NCBI GenBank assembly: GCA_963821755.1 | Contig: CAWGEX010000005.1 | Coordinates: 992,001-1,056,000 of the forward strand | DNA from: Bog-473 sp963821755 | GTDB lineage: Bacteria > Actinomycetota > Acidimicrobiia > Acidimicrobiales > RAAP-2 | Reading direction: 5' to 3' | DNA: 64,000 bases | Shown: positions 42,296-51,556 of the stretch, in pieces | How positions within the stretch are numbered: position 1 is the first letter of the stretch | How the letters are laid out: each line of letters opens with the position of its first letter | The notes under the pieces: model-generated | What the model saw: the letters and a program-made list of their open reading frames with translations, nothing else | Databases searched by the model: none | Told to the model about the DNA's origin: nothing | Program-made: the position numbers and the translations under genes

Positions 42296-43342
42296 ATGGG
42301 AGCAACACCAGTGAGCAACAGCACGACAGGATGGCGTATCGCCGTCATCGGCGGGGACGGCATCGGGCCCGAGGTCTGCGCCGAGGCCCTCAAGGTGGTC
42401 GGCGCCGCCGGTGTCAACGTGACGACCACCGACTTCGACCTGGGGGCGGCCCGCTACCTCCGCGACGGCACCGTGCTCCCGGACGAGACTCTCGAGGAGC
42501 TCCGGGGCTACGACGCCATCCTCCTGGGCGCCATCGGCCCACCTGTGGGCGACACCTCGGTGCCGCCGGGCACCCTCGAGCGTGGCCTCCTGCTCCGCCT
42601 CCGCTTTTCGCTCGATCTGTACGTGAACCTCCGTCCCTTCACCGGCAGGTCCGGTTCGATCGCCCAGGGCGCCGACTTCGTCGTCATCCGGGAGAACACC
42701 GAAGGCACCTACGCCGGCGAGGGCGGGTTCCTGCGTCACGGGACCCCCCACGAAGTGGCCACCCAGGGGTCGGTGAACACCCGCTTCGGCGTGGAGCGCT
42801 GCGTGCGCTTCGCCTTCGAGCTGGCCAACGATCGACCCGGGCACAAGCTGACCCTGGTGCACAAGACCAACGTGCTCACCTTCGCCGGCGACCTCTGGCA
42901 GCGCACCGTCACCGAGGTCGCCCCCGAGTACCCCGACGTCTCCTGGGACTACAACCACGTCGACGCCGCCTGCATCTACCTGGTGGAGCAGCCCGGCCGA
43001 TACGACGTCATCGTGACCGACAACCTCTTCGGTGACATCCTCACCGACCTGGCCGGCGCGGTCAGCGGTGGCATCGGCTTCGCCGCCTCGGCCAACCTGA
43101 ACCCGGACCGCACCGGGCCGTCCGTGTTCGAACCGGTCCACGGTGCCGCCCACGACATCGCCGGCCAGGGCGTCGCCAACCCGCTGGCCGCCATCCACTC
43201 GGCCGCGCTGATGCTGGCCCACCTGGGCGAGACCGATGCCGCCCAGCGTGTCCTCAAAGCGCTGTCCGAGCAGTCCAACGCCATGTCGAGCACGACGCTG
43301 TCCACGACCGCCGTGGGCGATGCCATCGCAGAGAGGCTCTGA
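42296..43342 (+). CDS. leuB: 3-Isopropylmalate dehydrogenase
   Basis: NAD-dependent oxidative decarboxylase of leucine synthesis, 348 residues (the shorter actinobacterial form). Seen are GGDGIGPEVCAEALKV, the substrate Arg region LLRLRFSLDLYVNLRPF, RENTEGTYAGEGGF, VHKTNVL, the metal Asp motif VTDNLFGDILTDLAG and EPVHGAAHDIAGQG. ATG 42296 is used; GTG 42311 is possible. It heads leuB-ilvE-cimA and lies just after an attenuator. Confidence 0.95.
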   Translation: MGATPVSNSTTGWRIAVIGGDGIGPEVCAEALKVVGAAGVNVTTTDFDLGAARYLRDGTVLPDETLEELRGYDAILLGAIGPPVGDTSVPPGTLERGLLLRLRFSLDLYVNLRPFTGRSGSIAQGADFVVIRENTEGTYAGEGGFLRHGTPHEVATQGSVNTRFGVERCVRFAFELANDRPGHKLTLVHKTNVLTFAGDLWQRTVTEVAPEYPDVSWDYNHVDAACIYLVEQPGRYDVIVTDNLFGDILTDLAGAVSGGIGFAASANLNPDRTGPSVFEPVHGAAHDIAGQGVANPLAAIHSAALMLAHLGETDAAQRVLKALSEQSNAMSSTTLSTTAVGDAIAERL

Positions 43343-43344
43343 GC

Positions 43345-44274
43345 ATGCCCATCACCCCGACCGAGAAGATCTGGATGGACGGCGAGTTCGTCGACTGGGC
43401 CGACGCCACCGTGCACGTGCTCACCCACACGATGCACTACGGCTCCGGCGTGTTCGAGGGCATCCGGGCCTACCCGACCTCACGCGGTGTGGCCGTCTTC
43501 CGCCTGGGTGACCACATCCGCCGGCTCTTCGCCTCGGCCAAGATCTTCATGATCGACGTTCCGTTCACCGTGGATCAGATCATCGATGCCACGCGTGACC
43601 TGGTGCGGGTCAACGGGCTCAACGACGGCTGCTACCTGCGCCCGCTGATCTACCTGGGCTACGGCGAGATGGGCTTGAACCCGCTGCCCTGCCCGATCAA
43701 CGTCTCCATCGCCGCCTGGCCCTGGGGCACGTACCTGGGCGACGACGGCGTGGCCAACGGCGTGTCGTGCAAGATCAGTTCCTGGCAGCGCCACGATCCG
43801 AACGCCGTGCCCACCGCGGCCAAGGGCACCGGCATGTACATCAACTCGTCGCTGGCCAAGGTGGAGGCGATCAAGGCCGGCTACGACGAGGCCATCCTGC
43901 TCGCCCCCAACGGCACGGTCAGCGAGTGCACGGGTGAAAACATCTTCGTCGTGCACGAGGGGGTCATCATCACCCCGCACACCTCGGACTCGGGAGCCCT
44001 GGCTGGCATCACCCAGCAATCCATCGAGACCATTGCCGGCGACCTCGGGATCGAGGTGCGCCACGAGCCCATCATCCGCACCGACCTCTACCTGGCCGAA
44101 GAAGCCTTCCTCTCGGGCACGGCGGCCGAAGTGGTCCCGATCCGTGCCGTTGACGACCGCCAGGTCGGCACCGGGCGGCCGGGTCCCATCACCAAGAGGA
44201 TCCAGGAGACCTACTTCGCCACCGTGCGGGGACAGGTCGACCAGTACAAGGACTGGCTCGATCATGTCGACTGA
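43345..44274 (+). CDS. ilvE: Branched-chain amino acid aminotransferase
   Basis: Fold-type IV PLP enzyme making valine, leucine and isoleucine from their keto acids. 309 residues. THTMHYGSGVFEGIRAY begins the family signature, the PLP lysine lies in VPTAAKGTGMYINSSLA, and ECTGENIFVVHEGVI and EEAFLSGTAAEVVPI follow. ATG 43345 is 2 bases after the leuB stop. cimA starts 11 bases before its stop. Confidence 0.95.
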   Translation: MPITPTEKIWMDGEFVDWADATVHVLTHTMHYGSGVFEGIRAYPTSRGVAVFRLGDHIRRLFASAKIFMIDVPFTVDQIIDATRDLVRVNGLNDGCYLRPLIYLGYGEMGLNPLPCPINVSIAAWPWGTYLGDDGVANGVSCKISSWQRHDPNAVPTAAKGTGMYINSSLAKVEAIKAGYDEAILLAPNGTVSECTGENIFVVHEGVIITPHTSDSGALAGITQQSIETIAGDLGIEVRHEPIIRTDLYLAEEAFLSGTAAEVVPIRAVDDRQVGTGRPGPITKRIQETYFATVRGQVDQYKDWLDHVD

Positions 44275-45925
44275 TCGTCACACCCACGCCGACGGCCGCA
44301 CCCACCGCGCCCACGACTACGAGATCCCCGAGCTTCCCGAGTCGGTCGACATCTTCGACACCATCTTGCGCGACGGCAGCCAGCAGGAAGGGCTCTCGCT
44401 CTCGGTCGACGACAAGCTGCGGGTGGCCGAGCAACTCGATCACCTCGGGGTCACCTTCATCGAGGGTGGGTGGCCGGGCGCCAACCCCAAGGACGTGGAG
44501 TTCTTCGCCCGAGCCGCCCGAGAACTGCACCTCGAGCGGGCCACCCTGGTGGCGTTCGGCTCGACCCGCCGCGCCGGCGCCCGACCCGAAGATGACGCCG
44601 TTCTGGCCAACCTCATCGGCGCGGGCGCTCCGGTGGCCTGCATTGTGGCCAAGACCTGGGACCGTCACGTGGACGAAGCTCTCCGCACAACGCTCGACGA
44701 GGCCGTGGCCATGGTGCGCGACTCGGTCGAGTACCTGACCGCCCATGACCTCCGTGTCTTCCTCGACGCCGAGCACTTCTTCGACGGCTACCGTCGCAAT
44801 CCCGACTTCGCGCTGTCGGTCCTGGCTGCCGCCGAGGAGGCCGGGGCCGAGGCGCTCGTGCTCTGCGATACCAACGGGGGCTCACTGCCCGACGAGGTGG
44901 GTCAAGCCGTCGCCGAGGTGCGGGAGCGCACCAGTGCACAGCTCGGCATCCACTGCCACAACGACGCCGGGTGCGCCGTGGCCAACTCAATGGTCGCCGT
45001 CCAGGCCGGGGCCACCCAGGTCCAGGGGTGCATCAACGGGTACGGGGAGCGGGCCGGCAACACCGACCTGTCCGCCGCCATCCCCAACCTGTCGTTGAAG
45101 CTCAACATCCGCACCATCCCGAGCGACCGCCTGGAATTGCTCACCCCGGTGGCCCATCACATCGCCGAGCTGGTCAATATCCCCCCGAACCCCCAGCAGT
45201 CCTATGTGGGGAATTCGGTCTTCGCCCACAAGGGCGGTCTCCATGCCAGCGCGGTGGCCCGGAGCGCCGACCTCTACGAACACATCGAGCCCAACCTGGT
45301 CGGCAACGGCACCCGGGTCGTGGTCTCGGAGATGGCCGGTCGCTCCACCCTGGCCATGAAGGCGGCCGAGCTCGGGCTCGATCTCGATGGGGAAGTCCTC
45401 GGCCGCGTCCTCGATGAGCTCAAGCGCCTGGAGCACGAGGGCTACCACTTCGAGGTGGCCGACGGCTCGCTCGAGCTCTTGCTCAAACGAGCCACCGGCT
45501 GGACACCCGACTACTTCAGCGTCGAGTCCTTCCGTGTCATCACCGACCACACCGACTCCCCGGACTCGGCTCCCCATGTCGGCGGGGCGTTCGGCGTGAC
45601 GACCGAGGCCACGGTCAAGGTGCACGTCGGGGCCGAGCGCATCGTGGCCACCGCCGAAGGGAACGGCCCGGTCAACGCCCTCGACGCCGCCCTGAGGGCC
45701 GCCATCGGACCGAAGTTCCCCGTCCTCGCATCGATCCATCTGACCGACTACCGGGTGCGCGTCCTGAGCTCGGGTCTGGGCACCGGCGCGGTCACCCGGG
45801 TCCTGGTCGACACCACGGACGGATCGGTCACCTGGACCACCATCGGGGTCTCGGAGAACATCATCGAGGCCAGTTGGCAGGCCCTGTACGACTCTGTCGT
45901 CGTCGGTCTGCTGCACGGGGCCTGA
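44264..45925 (+). CDS. cimA: (R)-Citramalate synthase
   Basis: Condenses pyruvate with acetyl-CoA to citramalate, giving 2-ketobutyrate for isoleucine without threonine deaminase. 553 residues. The catalytic motif FDTILRDGSQQEGLSLSVDD, the HxH metal site in GIHCHNDAGCAVANSMVA and GCINGYGERAGNTDLSAAIP are those of the CimA subfamily, and FAHKGGLHASAVAR is also typical. The C-terminal ~120 residues are the LeuA-type allosteric domain (AEGNGPVNALDAALRAAIG). ATG 44264 lies inside the ilvE end. Clear difference from the leuA at 33294 supports CimA rather than a second LeuA. Confidence 0.9.
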   Translation: MSTDRHTHADGRTHRAHDYEIPELPESVDIFDTILRDGSQQEGLSLSVDDKLRVAEQLDHLGVTFIEGGWPGANPKDVEFFARAARELHLERATLVAFGSTRRAGARPEDDAVLANLIGAGAPVACIVAKTWDRHVDEALRTTLDEAVAMVRDSVEYLTAHDLRVFLDAEHFFDGYRRNPDFALSVLAAAEEAGAEALVLCDTNGGSLPDEVGQAVAEVRERTSAQLGIHCHNDAGCAVANSMVAVQAGATQVQGCINGYGERAGNTDLSAAIPNLSLKLNIRTIPSDRLELLTPVAHHIAELVNIPPNPQQSYVGNSVFAHKGGLHASAVARSADLYEHIEPNLVGNGTRVVVSEMAGRSTLAMKAAELGLDLDGEVLGRVLDELKRLEHEGYHFEVADGSLELLLKRATGWTPDYFSVESFRVITDHTDSPDSAPHVGGAFGVTTEATVKVHVGAERIVATAEGNGPVNALDAALRAAIGPKFPVLASIHLTDYRVRVLSSGLGTGAVTRVLVDTTDGSVTWTTIGVSENIIEASWQALYDSVVVGLLHGA

Positions 45926-45936
45926 ACGGGGCCTGA
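45915..45936 (+). repeat. 11-bp duplication containing the cimA stop
   Basis: ACGGGGCCTGA occurs twice in tandem (45915-45925, 45926-45936). The first copy ends in the cimA stop codon and the second repeats it. Confidence 0.85.
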
Positions 45937-45944
45937 CCATTGCC

Positions 45945-47606
45945 ATGACGCTGCTGAGTCGAATGGCCGGCGCCTTGGCCCACCTGCCCCGGGCCGATAC
46001 GAGACGGGTGATGGTCGAACGTGATCTGGCCACCCCCATGCCCGACGGGACCATTCTGCTGGCCGACCGCTGGTATCCCGCCACGTTGCGAGTCGGCACG
46101 GCGCCCACCGTCCTGCTCCGCTCCCCTTACGGGCGGCGGCAGCTCGGCATCGTCGGTCGCCTCTTCGCCGAGCGCGGCTACCAGGTCCTCATCCAGAGCT
46201 GCCGGGGCACCTTCGGTTCGGGTGGGGACTGGGTGCCCATGCGAAACGAGCAGGCGGACGGCCAAGCCACCCTGGCCTGGGTCGCCGCCCAGACCTGGTT
46301 CGACGGCCAGCTCTTCACCTTCGGCCCCAGCTACCTCGGTCTCACGCAGTGGGCCGTCGCCGAGGACGCGCCGGACTTCGTCCGGGCCATGGCGCTCACG
46401 GTCACGTCGTCCCGGTTCCGTGATGCCGTGGTCTACCCGGGCGGCGTATTCGCCCTCGAGACAGCCATCGCCTGGCTCCATCAACTCGAGCACCAAGAGG
46501 GTGGCCCCCTGGCCGTGCTGCGGGCGCAACGGGCCGCGGCCGGGATCGTCCGGAAATCCTGCGACGTGTTGCCCCTACGCGACGGCGATCGTGCAGCCGT
46601 CGGGCACCCCTCCGCCTTCTTCCAGGACTGGCTGACCTACGACGCGCCCGGCGACACCTGGTGGGATCCGGTCGACTTCGGCCGCCGACTGGCCGACGTC
46701 CCGCCGTCCACGCTGGTCGGGGGGTGGTACGACGTGTTCCTCCCCGCGCAGATCGCCGACTACGAGGCGCTCGGGGAGGCGGGCCGGGACGTGAGGTTGA
46801 CCATCGGCCCGTGGACCCATGCCAGCCCGCGCGGGATGGGTGAGGCGGTGCGCGACGGTCTTGAGTGGTTCGATCATCATGTCGGTGCCGCTCGTTCGGG
46901 TTCGCGCCGCGCCGCCGTCCGCCTCTTTGTGATGGGCGACGGCCGCTGGGAGGACTTCGAGGCATGGCCGCCGCCGGCCGATCTCCAGACCTGGCACCTC
47001 GGGAGCGGTGGCACGCTCAGCTCCGAACCGGACCGGTACGGTCCGCCCGATCGGTACCACTACGACCCGGCCGATCCGACTCCGGCGGTCGGCGGACCGG
47101 CGCTGAATATGAAGAGCGCCGGGCCCAAGGATCAGCAACCGAGGGAGGATCGAGCCGACGTGCTGACGTACAGCACCCCCGTCCTGGCCGGGGACCTCAC
47201 CGTCATCGGCCCGATCTCGGTGCAGCTGTACCTTCGGTCGACCCTCGACGACACCGATGTCTTCGTCCGTCTCTGCGACGTGTCCCCCAAGGGGCGGTCG
47301 ATCAACGTCAGTGACGGCATCATCCGGCTGAGCCCGGCGAATGTGACCAAGGACGCCGACTGGGTCTTCGCCACCACCGTCGCCATGTGGCCGACGGCGA
47401 ATACGTTCAAGGCCGGTCACCGAATCCGGCTGCAGGTCTCCAGCGGCGCTCACCCCCTCTTCGCCCGCAACACCGGGAGTGGCGAGGCGCTGGCCACCGG
47501 CACGAAGCTCTGCGCGGCCGACCAGGAGATCTGGCACGACGCCGAGCACCCGTCCACCCTGATGCTGCCGGTCGTCACTACGAGGGGTCCCAGGTCGCTG
47601 CGGTAG
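45945..47606 (+). CDS. CocE/NonD-family hydrolase
   Basis: X-prolyl dipeptidyl peptidase-like alpha/beta hydrolase of 553 residues, probably an esterase or peptidase. N-terminal MPDGTILLADRWYP and SCRGTFGSGG are typical; the nucleophile is Ser129 in FGPSYLGLTQW; WYDVFLPAQIADYEAL and the His region IGPWTHASPRG follow. A C-terminal jelly-roll domain (VLTYSTPVLAGDLTVIGPIS onward) completes the CocE layout. No signal peptide. It follows cimA by 19 bases and might be transcribed with it. Confidence 0.85.
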   Translation: MTLLSRMAGALAHLPRADTRRVMVERDLATPMPDGTILLADRWYPATLRVGTAPTVLLRSPYGRRQLGIVGRLFAERGYQVLIQSCRGTFGSGGDWVPMRNEQADGQATLAWVAAQTWFDGQLFTFGPSYLGLTQWAVAEDAPDFVRAMALTVTSSRFRDAVVYPGGVFALETAIAWLHQLEHQEGGPLAVLRAQRAAAGIVRKSCDVLPLRDGDRAAVGHPSAFFQDWLTYDAPGDTWWDPVDFGRRLADVPPSTLVGGWYDVFLPAQIADYEALGEAGRDVRLTIGPWTHASPRGMGEAVRDGLEWFDHHVGAARSGSRRAAVRLFVMGDGRWEDFEAWPPPADLQTWHLGSGGTLSSEPDRYGPPDRYHYDPADPTPAVGGPALNMKSAGPKDQQPREDRADVLTYSTPVLAGDLTVIGPISVQLYLRSTLDDTDVFVRLCDVSPKGRSINVSDGIIRLSPANVTKDADWVFATTVAMWPTANTFKAGHRIRLQVSSGAHPLFARNTGSGEALATGTKLCAADQEIWHDAEHPSTLMLPVVTTRGPRSLR

Positions 47607-47615
47607 TCTGCCGGC

Positions 47616-48113
47616 GTGACGCAGCCGACGTTTGTCCCCATCACCGACGCGGACCAGGTGCGGCCGGCTCGCCACCTGCATGTCCCGACGGCCTGGATCA
47701 CCGATCGTCCGGCCGAGCTCAGCGTCCCGACGGCGCTCAAGGGCCCGAGCGTCGGCACGCCCGGCCCCGACGCCGGGTTCGCCCTGCGACTGGCTCGCCG
47801 CTACCAGGACGAACTACGCCTGGGCGAGGGTGAGACCATCCACGACTCGCTGCTGGGTTGCGCGCTGATCGCCGCCCGCCGGGCTGCCCTGGTGGGGCGG
47901 GCACCCTGCATCTATGACGTCCAAGTGGCCCTGGCCCTCTGGGGCTTCCTCATCGATGCCCCGCAGGAGCTGCGCCACGCTCGCCGCCAGGCCTTCTCAT
48001 CCGTCTCCCATGACTACGAGGCGCAGCGCGCCCTCGTGGACGCCGTGAGCGAGGAGACATTGCGCCTCACGCCGGCCGAGGCCCACGCCCGGGTCGGCGA
48101 TCCCATTTCCTAG
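47616..48113 (+). CDS. Conserved hypothetical protein, 165 residues
   Basis: Helical, soluble protein starting GTG 47616, 9 bases after the CocE stop. The N-terminus (PARHLHVPTAWITDRPAELS) is extended; the rest contains SLLGCALIAARRAALVGRAP and VQVALALWGFLIDAPQELRH. The segment HARRQAFSSVSHDYEAQRAL suggests a helical bundle. No family can be named. Codon use and position support a real gene. Confidence 0.6.
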   Translation: MTQPTFVPITDADQVRPARHLHVPTAWITDRPAELSVPTALKGPSVGTPGPDAGFALRLARRYQDELRLGEGETIHDSLLGCALIAARRAALVGRAPCIYDVQVALALWGFLIDAPQELRHARRQAFSSVSHDYEAQRALVDAVSEETLRLTPAEAHARVGDPIS

Positions 48114-48157
48114 GGCGACACGCTCACCACCGGAGCCGGACCGATGAGCACGGCCGA

Positions 48158-49009
48158 GTGATCGACCAGCACGACGTCGCGGCGAACGGTCTCAGGTTCT
48201 CGGTTCGGACGGCCGGACCCGCGGACGGCCGGCCGGTCCTCCTCCTCCATGGCTTCCCGCAGAACTCCTGGTGCTGGCGGTCGCAGCTCGATGTGCTCGG
48301 CGACGCCGGATACCGCGCCGTCGCGCCGGATCAGCGCGGTTATTCCGCCGGTGCTCGGCCGGAGGAGGTCGCCGACTACGCCGCCGCGCATCTCGTCGCC
48401 GACGTGGTGGCTCTGGCCGACGCGCTGGAGATGGAGACGTTCGATCTCGTCGGCCACGACTGGGGTGGCATGGTGTCCTGGCTCACCGCCGCCCGTCACC
48501 GGGACCGGGTCCGTTCACTCTCGGTGGTCTCGACGCCCCACCCGCTGGCCCTCCGCCTCGCCCTGTTCAGCGAGGATCCCGAGCAGGCGAACCCCACGGG
48601 TTTCACGGACTCCTACCGCCAGCTGGAGGTGCCCGAGACCCTGTTGCTCGGCCCCGACGGTTCGGGTACGGGACTGCGGACGCTCCTGGTCTCGAGTGGT
48701 CTCGCGGCCGAGGCGGTCGACGCCTACGTGAAGCCCCTCACGCAACCGGGTGCCCTCACGGCGGCCTTGAACTGGTTCCGAGCCATGACGGGCGATGAGG
48801 TTTCCCACCTTCCCGCCGTGACGGTACCCACCCTCTACGTGTGGTCGACCGGCGACGCCGCACTGGGTCGTACCGCGGCTGAGGCCACAGCGGTTTATGT
48901 GAGCGGACCGTATACCTACGTCGTGCTCGAGGGTGTCTCGCACTGGATTCCCGAATCAGCACCGGACCAGCTGTCCGAGCCGCTCATGGCGCATCTGTCG
49001 TCGACCTGA
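48158..49009 (+). CDS. Alpha/beta hydrolase, epoxide-hydrolase-like
   Basis: 283 residues. HGFPQNSWCW (residues 31-40), DQRGYSAGARP and VGHDWGGMVSWL with Asp101 as the nucleophile place it in the epoxide hydrolase/haloalkane dehalogenase branch, where Asp replaces Ser. The catalytic His is in EGVSHWIPESAP. GTG 48158 follows GGCCGA, no strong RBS. Natural substrate unknown. Confidence 0.8.
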   Translation: MIDQHDVAANGLRFSVRTAGPADGRPVLLLHGFPQNSWCWRSQLDVLGDAGYRAVAPDQRGYSAGARPEEVADYAAAHLVADVVALADALEMETFDLVGHDWGGMVSWLTAARHRDRVRSLSVVSTPHPLALRLALFSEDPEQANPTGFTDSYRQLEVPETLLLGPDGSGTGLRTLLVSSGLAAEAVDAYVKPLTQPGALTAALNWFRAMTGDEVSHLPAVTVPTLYVWSTGDAALGRTAAEATAVYVSGPYTYVVLEGVSHWIPESAPDQLSEPLMAHLSST

Positions 49010-49023
49010 AGCTCACTGCCGCG

Positions 49024-49608
49024 TCATCGGATGGCCAGGTACGCCGCGTAGCCGGCCAAGCAGACCAGGACGACGGCGGTGACCTTGCGGATGGTGGGCA
49101 CATTGACGAACCGAAGGAGCGTTTGGCCACTGACCACCGCAACGCCCGCCACCGCCCACAAGGCCAACGTGGCACCGACCGCCACGGAGAGCGCGTTGTG
49201 GTAGTGGGCGGCCAGGTTGACCGTCAGGATCTGGGTCAGGTCACCCCATTCGGCCACGAAGATCACGATGAACGCGGTCAGGATGGCCCCGTGTTTGGAG
49301 GCTTCCTTCTTGGACAAGTCCTCTTCGCCCTTTAGTCCCTCTCTCCAGGCGTAGAGCGCGCCGAGGAGGAACATGCCGGCCACAATTCCCTCGACCACGC
49401 GGTGCGGCAGCAGCTTGAAGATCGCCACGCCGATGGTGGTGGCGATGATCACATGGAGCAAAAAGGCGCCTGCTGCTCCGAGCCAGACCTGAAGGGGAGC
49501 GCCCCGGGTCGCCAAGATCAAGCTGGCGAACATGGTCTTGTCGGGCAACTCCCCGATGAAGATGATCGGGAAGACAGCCAACGCGATCAGGGGATCCACG
49601 ACGCTCAT
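49024..49608 (-). CDS. TMEM165/GDT1-family cation transporter
   Basis: Predicted Mn2+/Ca2+ exporter of the GDT1 (UPF0016) family, 194 residues and six membrane helices. The two family motifs are GELPDKTMFASL near residue 19 and VAEWGDLTQIL near residue 123, variants of E-x-G-D-K/R-T/S, separated by a charged loop (LKGEEDLSKKEASKHG). ATG 49608 is chosen as the family start. The upstream region was compared with the yybP-ykoY manganese riboswitch and does not match. Confidence 0.85.
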   Translation of the reverse strand: MSVVDPLIALAVFPIIFIGELPDKTMFASLILATRGAPLQVWLGAAGAFLLHVIIATTIGVAIFKLLPHRVVEGIVAGMFLLGALYAWREGLKGEEDLSKKEASKHGAILTAFIVIFVAEWGDLTQILTVNLAAHYHNALSVAVGATLALWAVAGVAVVSGQTLLRFVNVPTIRKVTAVVLVCLAGYAAYLAIR

Positions 49609-49818
49609 TCTCGCCGGGACCGGGGGTCTTGCCCATTCACCGCACAAGAATGGCCACCGGCGCAGCACGTTTCGAGCGCACGCTGACGGTGGCGGTGGGT
49701 GCACGAACGGTCATTTCGGACAGGGCGAATCCCAGGCCATAGTGCCCCGCACGCTTATACTGCCCAGGTCGTTCCCAGCGACATCACAGTCATGTCCCCG
49801 GACCGAGAGCGAGCCCAC

Positions 49819-50223
49819 GTGAAATCGAGATTGCTTCAGCGCATGGCGCGCATCGCCACCGCAGCACTCTCGGTGGTAGGGGTCGGCTGCATCGCCCTGA
49901 CCGTGATGGGCTCACCGGCCTCGGCAGTAACTCCGACTCCCGTGTGTGGTGGAACAACTTGCACCGTCACGTTTTCAACGGCCGGTACGGGCCAGACCTG
50001 GGTGGTGCCGGCCGGGGTCATGTCAGAGTCCATCACCCTCTACGGGGCCATCGGGGGAAGCACGAATATCGTCCTGGGCGGTGACGGCGCCAAGGTGACC
50101 GGCACGCTCGCCCTCTCGCCGGGCACGTCGGTCACGGTTCCTGATCCTCGGTGCGGTCTCAGTAGCGAATCGGCGGCGACGGTCTCCGAGCTGACGGCGC
50201 CGCTCTCCGAGTGGCAGGGGTAG
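49819..50223 (+). pseudogene. Truncated secreted glycine-rich protein
   Basis: From GTG 49819 the product has a Sec signal peptide: basic KSRLLQRMAR, hydrophobic core (ALSVVGVGCIALTVMG), then SPASAVTP with a likely AxA cleavage. The mature part starts like large Gly-rich cell-surface proteins (TVTFSTAGTGQTWVVPAGV, then LYGAIGG and GGDGAKVTGTLALSPGTSV). After SVTV the family pattern is lost and the frame ends within 30 residues, directly before a CTCGCCG repeat. I read it as the remaining 5' end of a longer gene. TATACT at 49756-49761 is a possible -10. Confidence 0.55.
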
Positions 50224-50288
50224 CTCGCCGCTCGCCGCTCGGCCGCGTCGCCGCTCGCCGCTCGCCGCTCGCCGGTCGGCGTCGCGGT
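50224..50288 (+). repeat. CTCGCCG heptamer array
   Basis: CTCGCCG at 50224, 50231, 50254, 50261 and 50268, plus degenerate copies to about 50288. It lies at the broken end of the secreted-protein gene. Confidence 0.8.
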
Positions 50289-50379
50289 GGGCGCTGCCTC
50301 AAGTCACGGTGTGGGACACGAGTCACTACGGTGTGAGCACGAGCAGGACGAACCCATGCGGAAAGATTGGAGACGAGCG

Positions 50380-50826
50380 ATGACCACGAAAGCTGATTTC
50401 TCGACTGAGGAGTGGCAGCTCATCCTCGAAGCGCCACCGAGTGCCGGCATGATCGTGGTCACGGCCCAACGCGGCGGCACCTTCCGCGAAACCATCGCCA
50501 TGGCCAAGGCCTACGTGGAGGCGCGCCAGCAGCACGGCGAGAGTGAGCTTCTCGATGAGATCGTTGCCGCGAAACCCGAACGGGATCACACCCACTATCA
50601 CTCACCCGAGGAGCTCAAGCAGGCCGGAATGCAGCACCTACGTGATTCGGTCGCCCTACTTGAAGGCAAGGCCACGCCGGCGGAGGTGGACGAGTACCGT
50701 CGGTTCATCGTCACGCTGGCGCAGAAAGTTGCGGCTGCTCACCGTGAGCACGGTCAGGACGTGAGCGACGCCGAGCAGGCCGCGATCAACGAGATAAAGG
50801 CAGCCCTGGACACACCCACCCAATAG
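50380..50826 (+). CDS. Conserved hypothetical protein, 148 residues
   Basis: ATG 50380, weak GGAGACGAG upstream. The sequence KADFSTEEWQLILEAPPSAG, then VVTAQRGGTFRETIAMAKAY and the long C-terminal helices with VALLEGKATPAEVDEYRRF are a conserved actinobacterial pattern of unknown function. Soluble, charged, mainly helical. It stands alone. I recognise the pattern but cannot assign activity. Confidence 0.65.
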   Translation: MTTKADFSTEEWQLILEAPPSAGMIVVTAQRGGTFRETIAMAKAYVEARQQHGESELLDEIVAAKPERDHTHYHSPEELKQAGMQHLRDSVALLEGKATPAEVDEYRRFIVTLAQKVAAAHREHGQDVSDAEQAAINEIKAALDTPTQ

Positions 50827-50887
50827 GGAACGGTCAACGTCTGCGCTCAGCTGAGTCGGTGTCCATCTTTTTCGTTGATGCGTCGAA

Positions 50888-51469
50888 TCACAGGACGCGG
50901 GACGCGATGCCCGGATATTCGAGCACCAGCCCGAATTCATCGTAAATGAGCTGGGACGTGAAGCCGAAGTCTGGCGCGCTGTAGTCGTAGCGCTGGTGCG
51001 CACCATCGTCCTCCACTCGGAAGTAGTGCTGGTCGAGCCGCTCGAGGCCAAGATCCAGAGCACGGACATACACGGCCGGGACCTCGGCGGACTGTCCCAC
51101 CACGAGCTCCAGGCGGTGCACGGGAATGGTGTTGGTCACCGACGATGACTCGAGGTCGACGTCGATGCAACCGTCGTACTCGGGCGCAGGGGAGCCGTTG
51201 ACCAGCCATCGCCCCGGCCCATCGGATTCGACCCACAGTTCGCGCTGGCCCGTACTCGACCAGCCCCAGACGCGCGCCCCCGTGGTGATCCAGTCTTCAT
51301 CGAGTGAGATCACATAGCGAACGACCCAGGCCTGACCGCCTTCGACCGCAGCAGTGTGCCCATCGAGTCGGTAGCTTGCGTCCGAGACGGTGATCGACAC
51401 CACCTCGAATCCCTCTCGTCCATCTCCATGCCGCCAAGCGGCGGTCCCAGGAAGCTTCCTGAATGACAT
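50888..51469 (-). CDS. Putative glycolipid-binding protein (DUF1089)
   Basis: 193 residues. Begins near ATG 51469 with LPGTAAWRHGDGREGFEVVS and contains DVDLESSSVTNTIPVHRLEL, the diagnostic patterns of the putative glycolipid-binding family, a beta-barrel structurally akin to LolA/LolB-type folds. No signal peptide is visible, so location is uncertain. A start 10 codons upstream is possible. Confidence 0.75.
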   Translation of the reverse strand: MSFRKLPGTAAWRHGDGREGFEVVSITVSDASYRLDGHTAAVEGGQAWVVRYVISLDEDWITTGARVWGWSSTGQRELWVESDGPGRWLVNGSPAPEYDGCIDVDLESSSVTNTIPVHRLELVVGQSAEVPAVYVRALDLGLERLDQHYFRVEDDGAHQRYDYSAPDFGFTSQLIYDEFGLVLEYPGIASRVL

Positions 51470-51556
51470 TGCGACACTTCTCCTTTCCCCGAGGTGCACC
51501 CGGATCGCCGTATCGTGTGCCGGCGCCGGCGTCGGCGCGCTCGGGTTTGCCGACGC

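Noticed and set aside
49609..49760. yybP-ykoY manganese riboswitch upstream of the GDT1-type gene.
   Set aside because: A GGGCAGTATAAGC stretch looked suggestive, but the other conserved blocks are absent.
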